DNA of 64,000 bases. Origin: Cenococcum geophilum 1.58. Its lineage: Eukaryota > Ascomycota > Dothideomycetes > Gloniales > Gloniaceae. Below, piece by piece: positions 46,358 to 57,790 of this stretch; position 1 is the stretch's first letter, and each line of letters opens with the position of its first letter. A program made the position numbers and the translations under genes. A model generated the notes under the pieces. That model was not told where the DNA came from. It saw only the letters and a program-made list of their open reading frames with translations, and searched no databases. Where the stretch lies: positions 744,001 through 808,000 of the forward strand of contig KV748191.1 in NCBI GenBank assembly GCA_001692895.1, in the 5' to 3' direction.

Positions 46358-48472
46358 ATGACTAAGCCAAAGGATTCTAAATATTCGCAAGAATGTTTAA
46401 GAATTACTAAGCTGTGCCAAGAGCTATGGAAATTATCCGAAAAACCAAACCTTGTGGACCTCTCTGTTACCTATAATCTGCCATACTAGCGGCTTTAAAG
46501 GGCCTATAACGGAGGCGCAAATTAATGCACACGTCGCCAGCCTAATAGTAAGCTTGATACTGCCTAGGAGGTAGCCCTAAAGCAGTTTCTAGACCATATT
46601 GACAGTATTGGATTTAGTATACGCAAATCTATAGTGCGGGGCGTAGCTAACGCCATCTTGGCCCAAAATTATACCCCTCTTTACGACGAAGAACTACCTA
46701 CCGTAGGCCTACATTAGCCGGCTCAATATCTTAAGCAATTAATATATAATTGTACAAAAGCGAAGCCGATTAAGACTGCCTGGAAAAAGGCTTAAGATCC
46801 AGGCTATATTTATAACTGGTTTAAAGGTCTTTAGACCTACTATATAGAAAACAACATTAATCTAGATAATTTCTGGAACTTTAATAAATCTGGAGTACGC
46901 CTTAGTATTATAAGGAACTAGCTAGTTTAGACGGGAAGTAGGCGCAATATATACATACCCCATTCAAATAGTAGGGAGCTGGTTACTTTAGTGGAGACTA
47001 TATAATTAACTAGTAAAGTAATACCTCCAATGGTAATTATTTCTGGCCAGAATTTAATAGAGGATTAGTTTAACGACTTACCCCCTAGCTATCTATTAGC
47101 TCAATTAGAAACAGGCTATAGTAATAATAAATCAGCCCTTAATTTTATCCGTCACTTCCATAAAATAATAAAGGGCTCAATTCGAGGTAGAAATCGTCTC
47201 CTTTTAATGGACGGCTATAGCTCTCACAACACCTTTAAGGTTGTTACGTACGTAAAGAAACATAATATCCACCTATATACTTTACCCCCTTATACAACGC
47301 ACTTCCTCCAGCCCCTATATGTTGGCTGTTTCCAGCCCCTTAAACATTACCATAGCCAGGCTCTTAATACATTAGCTCGATATACTAAAAAGGAATTTAC
47401 AAGAACTGAGTTCCTAGCAGCTCTAACCTAAATCTATCGCAGTATGTTTACGCAGCGTACTATTATAGGGGCTTGGCAGAAGACTGGCATTATCCCTTTT
47501 AAACCAGAGGTTGTTTTTATGTACCTTTGGCAGCAGGAGCAAATTCAGATTAAAGAGCCTTAAAATCCATACCTAGATCTACGCCTCTTGGAGGGCCCTA
47601 AGACTCTATCAAGCAACAACGAATCAGAGGGTGGCTATTAAATCCCTTAAGAAGTACGCGATTGGAACCGCCGGGCACGTAAATTAGCCTATACGCCACC
47701 TCTTTAACTAGGCCCAGATTGGTATACTCTAATGACTGTTTAAACGCTCAAGCGCCAATTAGATTAGTTACTACAAGAAGAGTTACCCCAGCCTATCTTC
47801 TAAGCGCTTAATAATACGCTTAAGGGGGCCAGAATCTAAGCCTTTAGCGGGGCTATATTTAAATCGGAACTTTTAAAGACCCAGGCCGCTTAGAAGGCAT
47901 ATAATAGTCGCAAATCAGGCCGCTCTAAGGCTCTGCAGGCCGGCGGGCCAGTATACGTTGAGGACGCTCGGCGTATAAAGCGACAGCGCATTAGTAATAA
48001 AGGAGATACTAAGATACAGGCCTATCTACGGAAGTGTAAGCTTTAAGTTTAAAGAACGAAGACTAGAAAGGTAAAGAAACTAGGGCCTAACCTTAGACGT
48101 CAAATTAAGGTTTAGAGTAACATTGGATACGTTTACGAGGCACCCCTAGGTCCTATTAGGCCACTTATAGGTGTATTTAAAGGCCTCCAAGGGCCCCCTT
48201 AGCTGACGCTTTAAATTCCACCTATTGCCGATCCTACTTCTCTACCCATATTAGGGGTAAATAGACTTGCTTATTACATGCCGGAGGACCACCCAGCCTA
48301 TTAAGTAGGCTTCGTAAAGAGGGTTATAGGCCCCTAAAATGCAGAGAATAGAAAAAGGATAGCCCGGATTATACGCTACGCACGTGCCCATAAGCTAAGA
48401 AAAGAGGACTTAGAGGAATCTGATATTAAGGAGGATACTAATATTAGTAAGGAATTAGATAGCGAATTATAA
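46358..48472 (+). pseudogene. pogo/Fot1-like DDE transposase pseudogene
   Basis: The frame is uninterrupted by indels from ATG 46358 to TAA 48470-48472 (705 codons), but contains roughly 25 RIP-type stops. The N-terminal DNA-binding part has MTKPKDSKYSQECLRITK and a CENP-B-like helix-turn-helix region with ALKQFLDHIDSIGFSIRKS. The DDE domain shows FWNFNKSG at codon 176 (first Asp reads Asn), LLMDGYSSHNT at codon 285 (second Asp intact) and FLQPLYVGCFQPLKHYH at codon 321 (third Asp reads Tyr, TAT). The 35-residue spacing of the last two fits DD35D. The C-terminal tail is basic. The Asp-to-Tyr change is a transversion and so not RIP. Confidence 0.9.
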
Positions 48473-48537
48473 TCCATTACGTTGGGGCGTAGTTATTTAA
48501 TTATAATACTAATTATATATAATTTATCGTTGAGGTA

Positions 48538-48620
48538 GTATTATCGTTAAGGGTATAGGCCCGCACTACGTGCGGGCTACACCGTAGGTGTATTACGTAA
48601 GTAACCCGACAGGGCCCAAG
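48538..48620 (+). repeat. pogo right terminal inverted repeat
   Basis: This is the complement of the left repeat and includes the hairpin GCCCGCAC/GTGCGGGC around the central TAC. Confidence 0.9.
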
Positions 48621-48622
48621 TA

Positions 48623-50199
48623 GTCTTAGTTTTAGTTAGGGTATAAGAAGACAATACCTCGCCAATAACGTAGCCGTGTTTATATTCGCTAGCGCGAAGT
48701 TACTAATACTAAGCATTATTAACGGGTTGGGCTCCTATATAGGGTATAGTTTAAAGTAACTAAGCTATAGGGTTAAAGGGGGGGGGTTATCCGCCGCGGC
48801 CATAATAGGCTCCACGGTTGCCGCGTCTATAATAGACTCCACAGTCGCCGCGTCCGCGGTTATTAGTTTACGTTATTTAACGGAGTGGCATTAGGACTAA
48901 GTTTACTATCTTAGTAGGGTTATAGGCATTTTTTTAGTGGCTAGGCAGGCCACAGGTAAGGTATAGTCTATTATTAATATAGCACTTACGCTTTATATCT
49001 AAGATTCTATTAAGGTCTATAGGTTCTCTAGTTATTATTAGGGTTAGGGTTAATATAGGGGCAGGGGCTTAGGTAGGTAGGCGGTAGTTAGCGTTCTTTT
49101 TAAGGTTGGCTTAGTATATATAGTTCGCAAGGTTCTTAGCGAATACATCTATCTACTTACTCTAACCTGTATAGTTACTGTTATTAATTTCGTAAGTAAG
49201 TCTAAGTACTAGCTCTTTTATCTTTAAAGAGATAAACTTTTAAAATAGGTCTACCTTCTATTTATCTATTTTCTTAGCACGGACTATTAGCTTATTAAGC
49301 TCTCCCTTTTAGGACTAGTAGTTACGCTCGCCCTAGGGGAAATAGTTAAGCTTATTCTTTACAACTTAGGTTATATTAAGGACCTCATAGTAGGTAGTAA
49401 GGTCTTTAAGCATATTTTCCTTAGTAGGCCATTTCCACGCAGATATGTTGTTTGGGTTCTTATATATAAGCTTTAGGCCCTACTTAATAAACTTATAGGC
49501 CTTGTCCTTTAGTATATCTAAAATATAAAGGATCTAAGACTAAACTATATTAAAGTAGTCCCAGTCCCGGTTAAAGACTCCCTTAATCTTAATATACTAG
49601 GTCTTAAAATTAGCTTATTATTCTAGTAGGGTACCTTTTCCACTAAATATTGGCGGGTCTTTAGATCTCCGTTTTTTTTGCTAGGTTACTACCGTTGTTA
49701 TAGGGGTTAATTATTTTAGAACGGTAATAGTCTTTACCTAGGAGTTAATAGTTCCTGTTTAAAAAGCGATAAGAGTACTAAGGTTTTTGTTAGCTTTTTT
49801 ATTAGCGGTGTTTATATTATATATACACTATAGTCCTACTTTAATATTATTAAGGAACTCATTAGTATAGTTAATAAGGGTAAGGTAAGCTTTACTAGGC
49901 TTAAAGGTCTTAGGGTATAGTAGGGAGCGGTAGATTGTTTATACGATATTAGGGTATATCTCTATAAAGAGGTCTATAAAGACATCGCGGGGGTTTTAGG
50001 TTTTGGCCATTTCGGCATTATTAGTGTCGCCTATCTAGGCGCTAGGTAAAAACTAAGGATTATTTTAGGACTGTGCTAGGGATATATTAGTTTTAGCAGA
50101 GGCGCGCGTAGGTCGCGATTACTCTAGGGCGGAGGTTAATTAGCTAGGGTATAAGGAATTAGTAATCGCGATAGGGCATAAATTAAAGATACTACAAAC
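48623..50199 (-). pseudogene. E1 gag pseudogene, right of pogo insertion, and 5' leader
   Basis: This minus-strand Gag relic is in the position equivalent to E2 34445-36300. A GC-richer stretch at 48780-48880 repeats GCCGCGTCYAYAATAG, about 35 bp per unit, and may correspond to the Gly/Ser/Arg-rich Gag tail of E2. Towards 50100 the sequence becomes the leader. No domain can be placed with precision. Confidence 0.6.
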
Positions 50200-50386
50200 T
50201 ATTATAGTGCTGCAATAAAGTAGACTAAATAACTACGTTGTGGTATAAAGAGGGGAAGAAGGTGGAAAGGGGGTATTATATATAAATAGTAGGGCCGGCC
50301 GCTAAGTCGCTAGTGATGGGCCAGCTAATAGTAGGAAATAGTACAAGACAGTATGAAACAGTATGCGTTAGGTTAGTGCCGTGATA
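50200..50386 (-). repeat. E1 5' LTR
   Basis: This 187-bp LTR is read on the plus strand from TATTATAGTGCTGC to GTGCCGTGATA, both terminal dinucleotides mutated. It is followed by the TAAAT duplication. Confidence 0.95.
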
Positions 50387-50391
50387 TAAAT

Positions 50392-52010
50392 AGTTTCTTT
50401 ATACCTTATAAGAATACTCTTTATTTCTTTAATACTGTAACTATACCTAATAACTCTTTATTATAGATGTTATAGTTTAACTCTAGTGGTATTATCTTTC
50501 AACTATAATATGCTACTAGGTGCTATCTATCTTAATATTTCTATATAAAGTATACCCCTAGTGTATAGTCTAATATATCTATTTCTATAACCGTTTTTAG
50601 TCCTAGTTAATAGATCTTAAGAACTGGTTCCTGGGTAAATAGTTCCTTAACTTTCTTAAATAACCCCTACTATTCCTTTCCTTATGCCTATAGTTCTTCT
50701 TTCTTTATTAATTATATAAATAGCTTAATGTTTTTTAACTATTACGCTATAAACCTTCTGTAGTAATTGTAAAACCCTAGGAATAATTTTAATTACGTAA
50801 CGTTCTCTAGTTCTTGCCAATTTACTATAGCCTTAATCTTTTTTAGATCTATACTAAGCTGGCCTAGTTTAATAATAAATCTAATAAAATTAGTCTTCCT
50901 AGTAAAGAACTCGCATTTTTTAATTGCTACTGGCATTTATTCTTCCTATAGTCTCTTTAAAACCTATTTAACGTGTTCTCTATATTCTTCCTTAGTTATT
51001 AAGTAGATAATAATATTGTTAAGATATACTATAACAAATTTATCTAAGTGTTCTCCTAATATATTATTAATACGCTTCTAGAACGTTACTAGTACGTTTA
51101 TAAGCCCGAATTATATAACTAATGGTTTATATAGTTCTTCCTTTAACCTAAAGGCTGCCTTTTATTTATTGCCTTCCTTAATCCTAATCTAATAGTATAC
51201 CTATCTTAGATCTATCTTCGTAAAGATTTATACGTTGCCTATCCTATCTTAGATTTTGCTAATTAAGGGTAAAGGATACCTATCCTTTCTAGTAATACTG
51301 TTTAACTATTTATAGTCGATATACAGCCTTAGTTTGCTATTTTTCTTTAGTATAAACAGTACTGGATAACCCGCTAATAACTGCGATAGTCTAATGTATC
51401 CCTTTTATAGATTTTCCTAGATAAACTCTTTTAATGCTTTACCTTCTTCTTTAGTAAGCTTATAAATTAAAAAAAACTTTAAACTTATTCCTAGTTTTAA
51501 TTCTATCTTATAGTTCTATACTACATATTCTAATAATTTTTCACTTTTTAGTGACTATAGTTTTTTGCTATACTTATAGTATCTCTTTAGTATATAACTT
51601 AAGCCTTACTCAGTCTCTTTATATATCGCTCCGACTTAGTACCATACTAACTTAGTTTACTATTGTATCTTACGTTATTAAGTATTCCTAATATTAACTT
51701 AACCTATAACCCAATCGATCTTTAGATTATATTCCTATAACTAAGGCATTTCTAGTACTGCCTTATCTTTGCCTAATAGTAATATATTAAAAGACATCTT
51801 AATTTATCTCCCTTTAATGGTTAACTAAATAGGTCCTATTTTAAGATTAATAATGCCTTCTCTATAGGCTATTGGATCTCCTAAAATTGTTACTAATAGG
51901 TAATGGTGCTCCTTTTCCCCGTGTGGTAATCCTATTCTCTTAACTACTACTAGTGAGATATGGTTCCTTATTACTCCACTATCTATTAATGCCTTAAACT
52001 ATTAATCTTA
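50392..52010 (-). pseudogene. B2 protease, RT and RNase H start pseudogene
   Basis: The protease site near 51985 reads LIDSGVIRNHI, so here the DSG triad is intact, unlike B1. Reverse transcriptase follows with YxDD as YLNN at 51035-51046. RNase H begins near the E1 insertion and continues at 34174. Other parts parallel B1 12400-14060. Confidence 0.85.
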
Positions 52011-54943
52011 CTATTTAACTTATAAATTTAGGTATTGTTCTTAAATTCCTTTAAGGGTTTAAGGCTCTATTATTGGTTCCCTCTAGTTTTATAGGCCTCT
52101 ACTTTTCCTAACTACTAGCTACTTAATCCTCTTTATACTTGGTCTACTTTTAGCCAATACTTAGTTCGCTTTTTATCTTTAATATACTATAAATATATAT
52201 TCTTTAGGCATTCCCACTACTATTATCCGTCTAGATATTCTTCCGTAAGGAATCTTTCTAGCTAAAGTATTAAGTCTCCTAACTCCTAAACTTCTACTAG
52301 ATGCTAACTATATATATACTTAGCGTTTTAATACCTTTATTTTTCTGCTAACTAATATATTCTTATAGGGTATTTTTAATTCTTATCTTTAGGTGCTCTA
52401 TATATATTACACGTATTATCTATATATACAATCTATGCCAACGTATAGTATACTTAGTGTTTTAGGTTAACTCTTAGCTCGTCTTTATCCTTAAGTTTAA
52501 ACCTTTCTTATGTTAATTTAAACGTTGCGACTTTATTTATAGGTACTAAGATATATCTCTCGCTTCTCTAATCCTCTAAATATTCCTCTAGATCTTTTAA
52601 TATTATAATTAAGGCTCCTTTAATATAACTTATCGCTTTTTCCGTAATAGGGTGGTCTTAGATAACTTTTTTGTCCAACTATATATAGAAATCTTCCCAC
52701 TTATTATTATGCCTTTGCCTATACCACTTTTAGTATAACTACTAGAGTGTATACAGCTTATCCGTAAAGAAGTATCTTCTTATTACTACGTTGTAACAGC
52801 CCTTAGTGTGTTATTTCTTAAACCTAATTAGAATCTCTAAATCCTCTTCTTATTCCAGTTCGGTAAGCTACTTAGGTCTTAGTATACCCGCTCTAGGCCT
52901 ATTAGTGATCTTTTATATAGGTGCTCTGTCCCTTATACAACCTAGTATACTAGATCTCTTATCTAGTTTCTATTCTTACTACGAGGTAATTCTCGCTCTG
53001 AATTCCTCTATAGTTTCTTTCCTTTTGCGCCTTATAAGTAGATCCTTAAAGTCTTCTTACTTCTTAATCTTAATATTAACTTTTTAATCTTTAGGCTAAA
53101 TACTTTGTTCCCCTAGTAAGTCCTTTAGGTTTATATATCTGTCTCCTAATCTAGTTGCTATTTATACTATAGATTCTCTAATCTTATTAATAGTCCTTAT
53201 TTATACCTTAAAGTCTTAGTTCTATAGGATTCTTAATTCTAAGCTTACTTCTAACTTAAGCCTCGCTCCTGCCTTAGTTTAACTAGGCTTACTTAGTGTT
53301 CTTATCTCGTCTTAAGAGTTTTATGCCTATAGGAAACTCTATTCCGAGCTTATTTATATATCTTTAAACTAAGCTACTGCCCTACTTTATCGGTTTCTAT
53401 CCGTTATAGGTCCTTAGGTATACCTTATCTTATCTTAAGAATCTTAAGCCTTTAGCCTTTTACCTTTATTAAATACCGAAGTGGTTCTCTATCCTATTTC
53501 TCTTACGTCTTATAAAGCGATAAATATTATGTCTAGTAGGGTCTTGATCCCTATTAATGTTCCCTATTCTATAGTAGAATTATCCTTTACCTCTTATATA
53601 ATATCTCTAAGGTTTACGTATTCCTAGTAAACCGCCTTTATCGCCTTATTGTTATAAAATGTTTTGCCTATATTAAATTTATCGTCCTTAATATCCGATC
53701 TGCGAACTAGTTCGTTGGTTCCTTTACATTCTACTAAATATAGCTCCTATAGCTAATAGCTTGCGCTATACTTAGTGTCTTTATAAATTTAGTATGCGAT
53801 ATTATAATAAAACGCGAAACTTCTAATTGAACATTCCTTTGTTCCTTGTAGTACGCTATTATCCCTCTATATATATGCGTCTTCTAATATTAGTCTGGTT
53901 CCCTTTATTATATAGTAACTTTAACTATCTTTATAATCCCTTACAAAATGACCTTGTTTCCTGCAATTTATATAAGCTCTATCTTTAAACCGTTAACTTT
54001 ACTATAGAGTCTACCTAAACGTCTTCTGCTACTAAGATCCCTGGTTTAGCCTCTACTCCTTAGTCCTATAATTACTAAATCCTTAACCTCTAGGTTTTTA
54101 CGGTTTCTTACTCTATCTCTTATAGGCTTCTTTAGTACCACTTAGGTCCATTAGCTCTGCGCTATACTATAATTTATAACTTAGCTTTAGTTAATATATA
54201 CTCTACGCCTTATATAACTATAGAACTCTATCCTAGCCTCTCTTAGCCTATTCCCTTTAGTAGATCTAATTATTAATCTTAATCGCCTAATCTATTAAAT
54301 CCTATAGGGTGTCCACATCTTCTATTAGAATAATCGCGTCTTAGACTTTAGCCTTAAGTCCCTATTTATACTATGCTATAAGCACCCTATTATTCCACTT
54401 TACTTATATTGCTAACGTTTGGAACTATATTATATACTTAATTACTAAAGTTCGTTACGTAATATCTTGGAGTTTTCTCTCTGCCGTAGTTATTGCCTCT
54501 AGGTCTCCGAATATTTATATAAATTATTCTACGAATCCATTCTAGCTTAAGAACATAAACCGTACTTCTTAATTTGTTATTATTATCTTATTTGCTTATA
54601 TCTCTATAAGGTAAAGCTTAAACTATTTAAGTGCTCTTCCTATTAAGAACAGTCCTGTATACGCTATTTGATTTATAGGTATTGCTAGCTTTACTCCCTC
54701 CTGTGCTACCTTAAAGTGTATTTACGTAAGAAATCCTTTAAGCTTTAATCTCTTTCCTGAGTATCTTTTAATTGATAGTAACTTTACCTTTACTGCGCCT
54801 ATTTCGTTAATCCTATTTTCTAATATTGCATTATTTTCCGTTAGTTAGTCGACTATCTCTTATAGTTGTCCAACTGTCACAGGTTGCTATAAGTTAGTAT
54901 CTACTATACTGGTGTTACCTGACCTTAAAGTAGTTACCTCCAT
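52011..54943 (-). pseudogene. B2 gag pseudogene and gag-pol linker
   Basis: The ATG at 54943 (minus) matches that of B1 at 16892. The capsid-like and zinc-knuckle segments are in the same positions relative to the LTR. A block of about 70 bp near 53090-53160 is present here but not in B1. The plus-strand frame at 52806-53087 lies over the linker and is a shadow. Confidence 0.7.
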
Positions 54944-55018
54944 TAATAGCGTTGTAGTGGCTGCTTTTAGTGGCATGTTATTTAACTTTCTGTATTTAAT
55001 GCTATAACTAGGTAATTA

Positions 55019-55442
55019 TATAACGGAACCTTATAGCAAGAACTACAATGGGCTTATTATTAGGCTAGGTGTATAAGTAATATAAATTAAAGTTAACAAC
55101 GTAATAATAACTAGTGGAGTGGTTGCCTAATAGATTAACTTTAATTGTATTCTGAGAATTACTACAAAGGAGAGAACTATCTAGGTAGGGACTGTGGTCC
55201 TTTAAATATATAACCGTACTCCTAAGAAATCCCCTTTATACGTAAGATATGTGTTGTACGTGTTATACGTATATTCCCTTTATATATCGCGTATACTACG
55301 TATAACGTCATATAACCTTAGCTACTATTTCTCGTCATATAGCTCTACTAGCTCTATCCTGGACCGTGCCTAAATTAACTAACTAGCTTCTTCCGACTCC
55401 TCTCTAAGTAGTTATAACATTGTACTTAAAGCGTCTATAATA
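55019..55442 (-). repeat. B2 5' LTR
   Basis: This 424-bp LTR is followed by the TATAT duplication and the resumed A2 RNase H sequence. Confidence 0.95.
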
Positions 55443-55447
55443 TATAT

Positions 55448-57790
55448 AAGTGGTATAACTCGCGTACTTAAGGTAGTATTACCACTGTTTAAAGCAGTTA
55501 ACTATAGCCAGCAGTTCCTTATTATAGGTATAATACCTAACTTTAGGTCCCTAGAATTTTCTACTATAAAATACTATTAGTCTTTAATAGAGCTGGGTAG
55601 CGTCTAGATGCCTATTAGGTTATAGTAGGATACTAGTAAGAGCAAAGTTTAATACATTAGTAATTATTATTAATAGCTAATCTAGGTTAAAATGCCATAG
55701 CAATAAAGCTTTTATAAACTTTATATAAAGTTTCTAAAAGGCCTTTTAAACCTTTCCGGGCTATAACCATAGCTTATACTATTTAGTTAGTCCCTTTTTA
55801 GTTTTTTTTCTTACCGCCTTTAAGCTTTTTACTCCTTAGGTTGGGTTTTAGGAAGCTTCTATAATATAGTTAAATAGGTATTAAGCAATATCTAAGTAGT
55901 TATAAATAAAGCGCCTATAAAAATTGGTAAAGCCTAAGAATACTTAAACATCCTAGTAGCTCTTTAGCTCTAGCCATTCCTAGATCGTCTATACCTATAT
56001 TAGGTCTATAACTATACCTATAGGCGTTATAATATAACCTAGGAACTTAACCTACTTAGTATTAAAGATATACTTTAACGCCTTAGCGTAGAGGCCCTAA
56101 TTATTTAAACGTTCCAGCACTTCGCGGATATATTACTCGTGTTAATCCTTGTTTTTTAAGTAGATTAAGATGTTATCTAAATAAATAATATATATATGCG
56201 GTTAACTAGTCCCCCTAAGGCTCTATAAATATATAATTGGAATATTATAGGCGTATTAGCTAGCCTAAAAGGTATTACTAGATACTTAAAGTGGCTGTAT
56301 TAGGTCTTAAAAGCGATCTTTTATTTATCCCCTTCTTTAATATAGAGCCTATAATAGGTGTCTTATAGATCTAACTTTATAAAGATCTTTATCCTAAATA
56401 GTTAATCCAGCATTTTACTAACCAGTAGTAGTGGGTAACGGTTCTTAATTATAATCTTATTAAGACCGCAATAGTCTATATATAGCCTTATAGTTCTATC
56501 TAGTTTTAGAACAAAAAGGATCGGCGTGCCTAACGGTAACTTACTGGGTTGGATCTATCCCTTTTTTAGTAAGCTATTAAGGTACTCTTATAGGATCTTA
56601 AGCTCTTTACGTAAGAGGTTATAGATAGAAAGGTTTAGTGGTTATTTACCTTTTTCCAAATTAATTACATAATCGTACTCTAAGTTCTGCGGTAGGACTT
56701 TAGCTCTCCTACCTAAAAATACCCTTAATAAGTCCCTTAGGCCTACTAGAATATTTAACAAATTAGGGTTACGTTTATCCTTTATATCATTATTAGGTAG
56801 GTTCTAGAGCTCCCTTAAAATACTTATAGGCAGCGTTATACGCTATAGTGGTTGCTTATATATAGTTACTACTATATATTATACCGTTTTATATAGTAGC
56901 TAATAAAGAGTAGGGAAATCCCTAACGCAGCGCTTGAGATACTGTGGTGGTGGACGCGGTCCCTCTTAGATAGGAAGTCACAATGCTGTCTATCTGTCGG
57001 TCGGTTAGTCGTCAGTCGTAATCAATTAGTAGGAAAGCAGTTAGTAAGAAGAAAGGAAAGAATGTATTCCGGTAGGTCCTGCTAGGGAGAAGGAGAGAAG
57101 CCGAAGCTCGATATATATAGGAAAATGCTAAGGCACTAAGTAGTGGCCCATTTTACCCCACCATAATACTTTAGCATACTCTCTATATATTGCTTAAGCT
57201 AGAGTAGCCTATAACGGTTAAAGTATCTTATAAGATTCTTAAAATCGCCGCCTCCCTATAATATCTCCGCGACCTATCCGGTAGTTCCCTATAGGGTCTC
57301 CGTTATAGAGGGGTTATCACCTATACTAGGCTTTATACCTATCTTACTATTAAATAGGGGTTAAATCCAATACTCCTTTAGGTATAAAGCGTACACTATT
57401 TCGCCTAGGGCTACATTCTCTAGGATATCCTTTAGGCTTATTAGTAATATACGCCCTTTTAAATCTTTATTGTTCTATTATTTAAAGGCTCTAGTTTTAA
57501 AGCGTATCTTAGGATCTGCTTCTACTAGCTAAGGGTATCTAAAAATAAGGTTATAACCTATAAAGTTAGCCGCCTAGAAGGGTTATGGGCTAACCACCTT
57601 AGTACGGTTATATATATCGGCCACTAATACTATAAGCTTATAGGCACTATATAGTTTAATCCAATACTTATCCAGAAAGCCTATAATAGGTTTTTACTAC
57701 CTTTACAATAGAATAAGTTTATACTCTTTTACCAAATTATATCGTATAAGATTAATTTCGGCGCCACTATTATACAGTACTTGGAACTAA
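55448..57790 (-). pseudogene. A2 protease, RT and RNase H pseudogene
   Basis: From right to left: the protease site near 57755 reads YNSGAEINLI (catalytic Asp as Asn, as in A1), then the linker with a 214-bp insertion at 56945-57158. Reverse transcriptase follows with YLDN at 56172-56183, preceded by a two-base TA expansion that shifts the frame, and then RNase H up to the B2 insertion. It matches A1 2290-4400. Confidence 0.85.
56945..57158. mobile_element. 214-bp unclassified insertion in A2
   Basis: The insertion is absent from A1 and starts GGTGGTGG or TGGTGGTGGACGCGG depending on the boundary chosen. It ends CATTTTACCC. Possible 5-bp duplications are TACTG (56940-56944) and CACCA (57159-57163), which agree if transitions are allowed. 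It is purine-rich, with GTCGGTCGGTTAGTCGTCAG repeats near 56998. It retains CA and TG dinucleotides and so is little RIP-affected. No coding signal. It may be a MITE or a solo LTR. Confidence 0.6.

Larger units (their letters stand above)
46197..48620 (+). mobile_element. pogo/Fot1-type DNA transposon
   Basis: This 2,424-bp element is flanked by TA (46195-46196 and 48621-48622) with inverted repeats of about 83 bp (46197-46279 and 48538-48620) that start CTCGAGCCCTGTCGGG / CTTGGGCCCTGTCGGG. The inverted repeats contain their own stems: TACACC/GGTGTA, and GCCCGCAC with GTGCGGGC at 48559-48577. A CCCTTAACGATAAT motif and its variants are repeated just inside each end. One 704-codon transposase frame fills the interior. 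It lies in E1 gag and is less RIP-mutated than its host. Confidence 0.95.
34180..50386 (-). mobile_element. Ty3/gypsy chromovirus, family E copy 1 (E1)
   Basis: This minus-strand element lies in the B2 RNase H and is flanked by TAAAT at 34175-34179 and 50387-50391. The 3' LTR is split into 34180-34258 and 41446-41553 by E2. The 5' LTR is 50200-50386 (187 bp). The LTR halves together also make 187 bp, which supports the reconstruction of the insertion. Gag is split by the pogo element. Ambiguous bases at 42278-42330 lie near the integrase tail. Confidence 0.95.
31387..55442 (-). mobile_element. Ty3/gypsy chromovirus, family B copy 2 (B2)
   Basis: This minus-strand copy is inserted in the A2 RNase H with the duplication TATAT at 31382-31386 and 55443-55447 (TACAC in A1, so the duplication itself was mutated). 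LTRs of 424 bp are at 31387-31810 (3') and 55019-55442 (5'). The interior is split at 34179/50387 by E1. Ambiguous bases occur at 31432 and 31456. Confidence 0.95.

Noticed and set aside
52806..53087. Plus-strand 93-codon Ser/Leu-rich frame
   Set aside because: It is antisense to the B2 gag-pol linker. The matching B1 region is not open, so there is no support for a gene.
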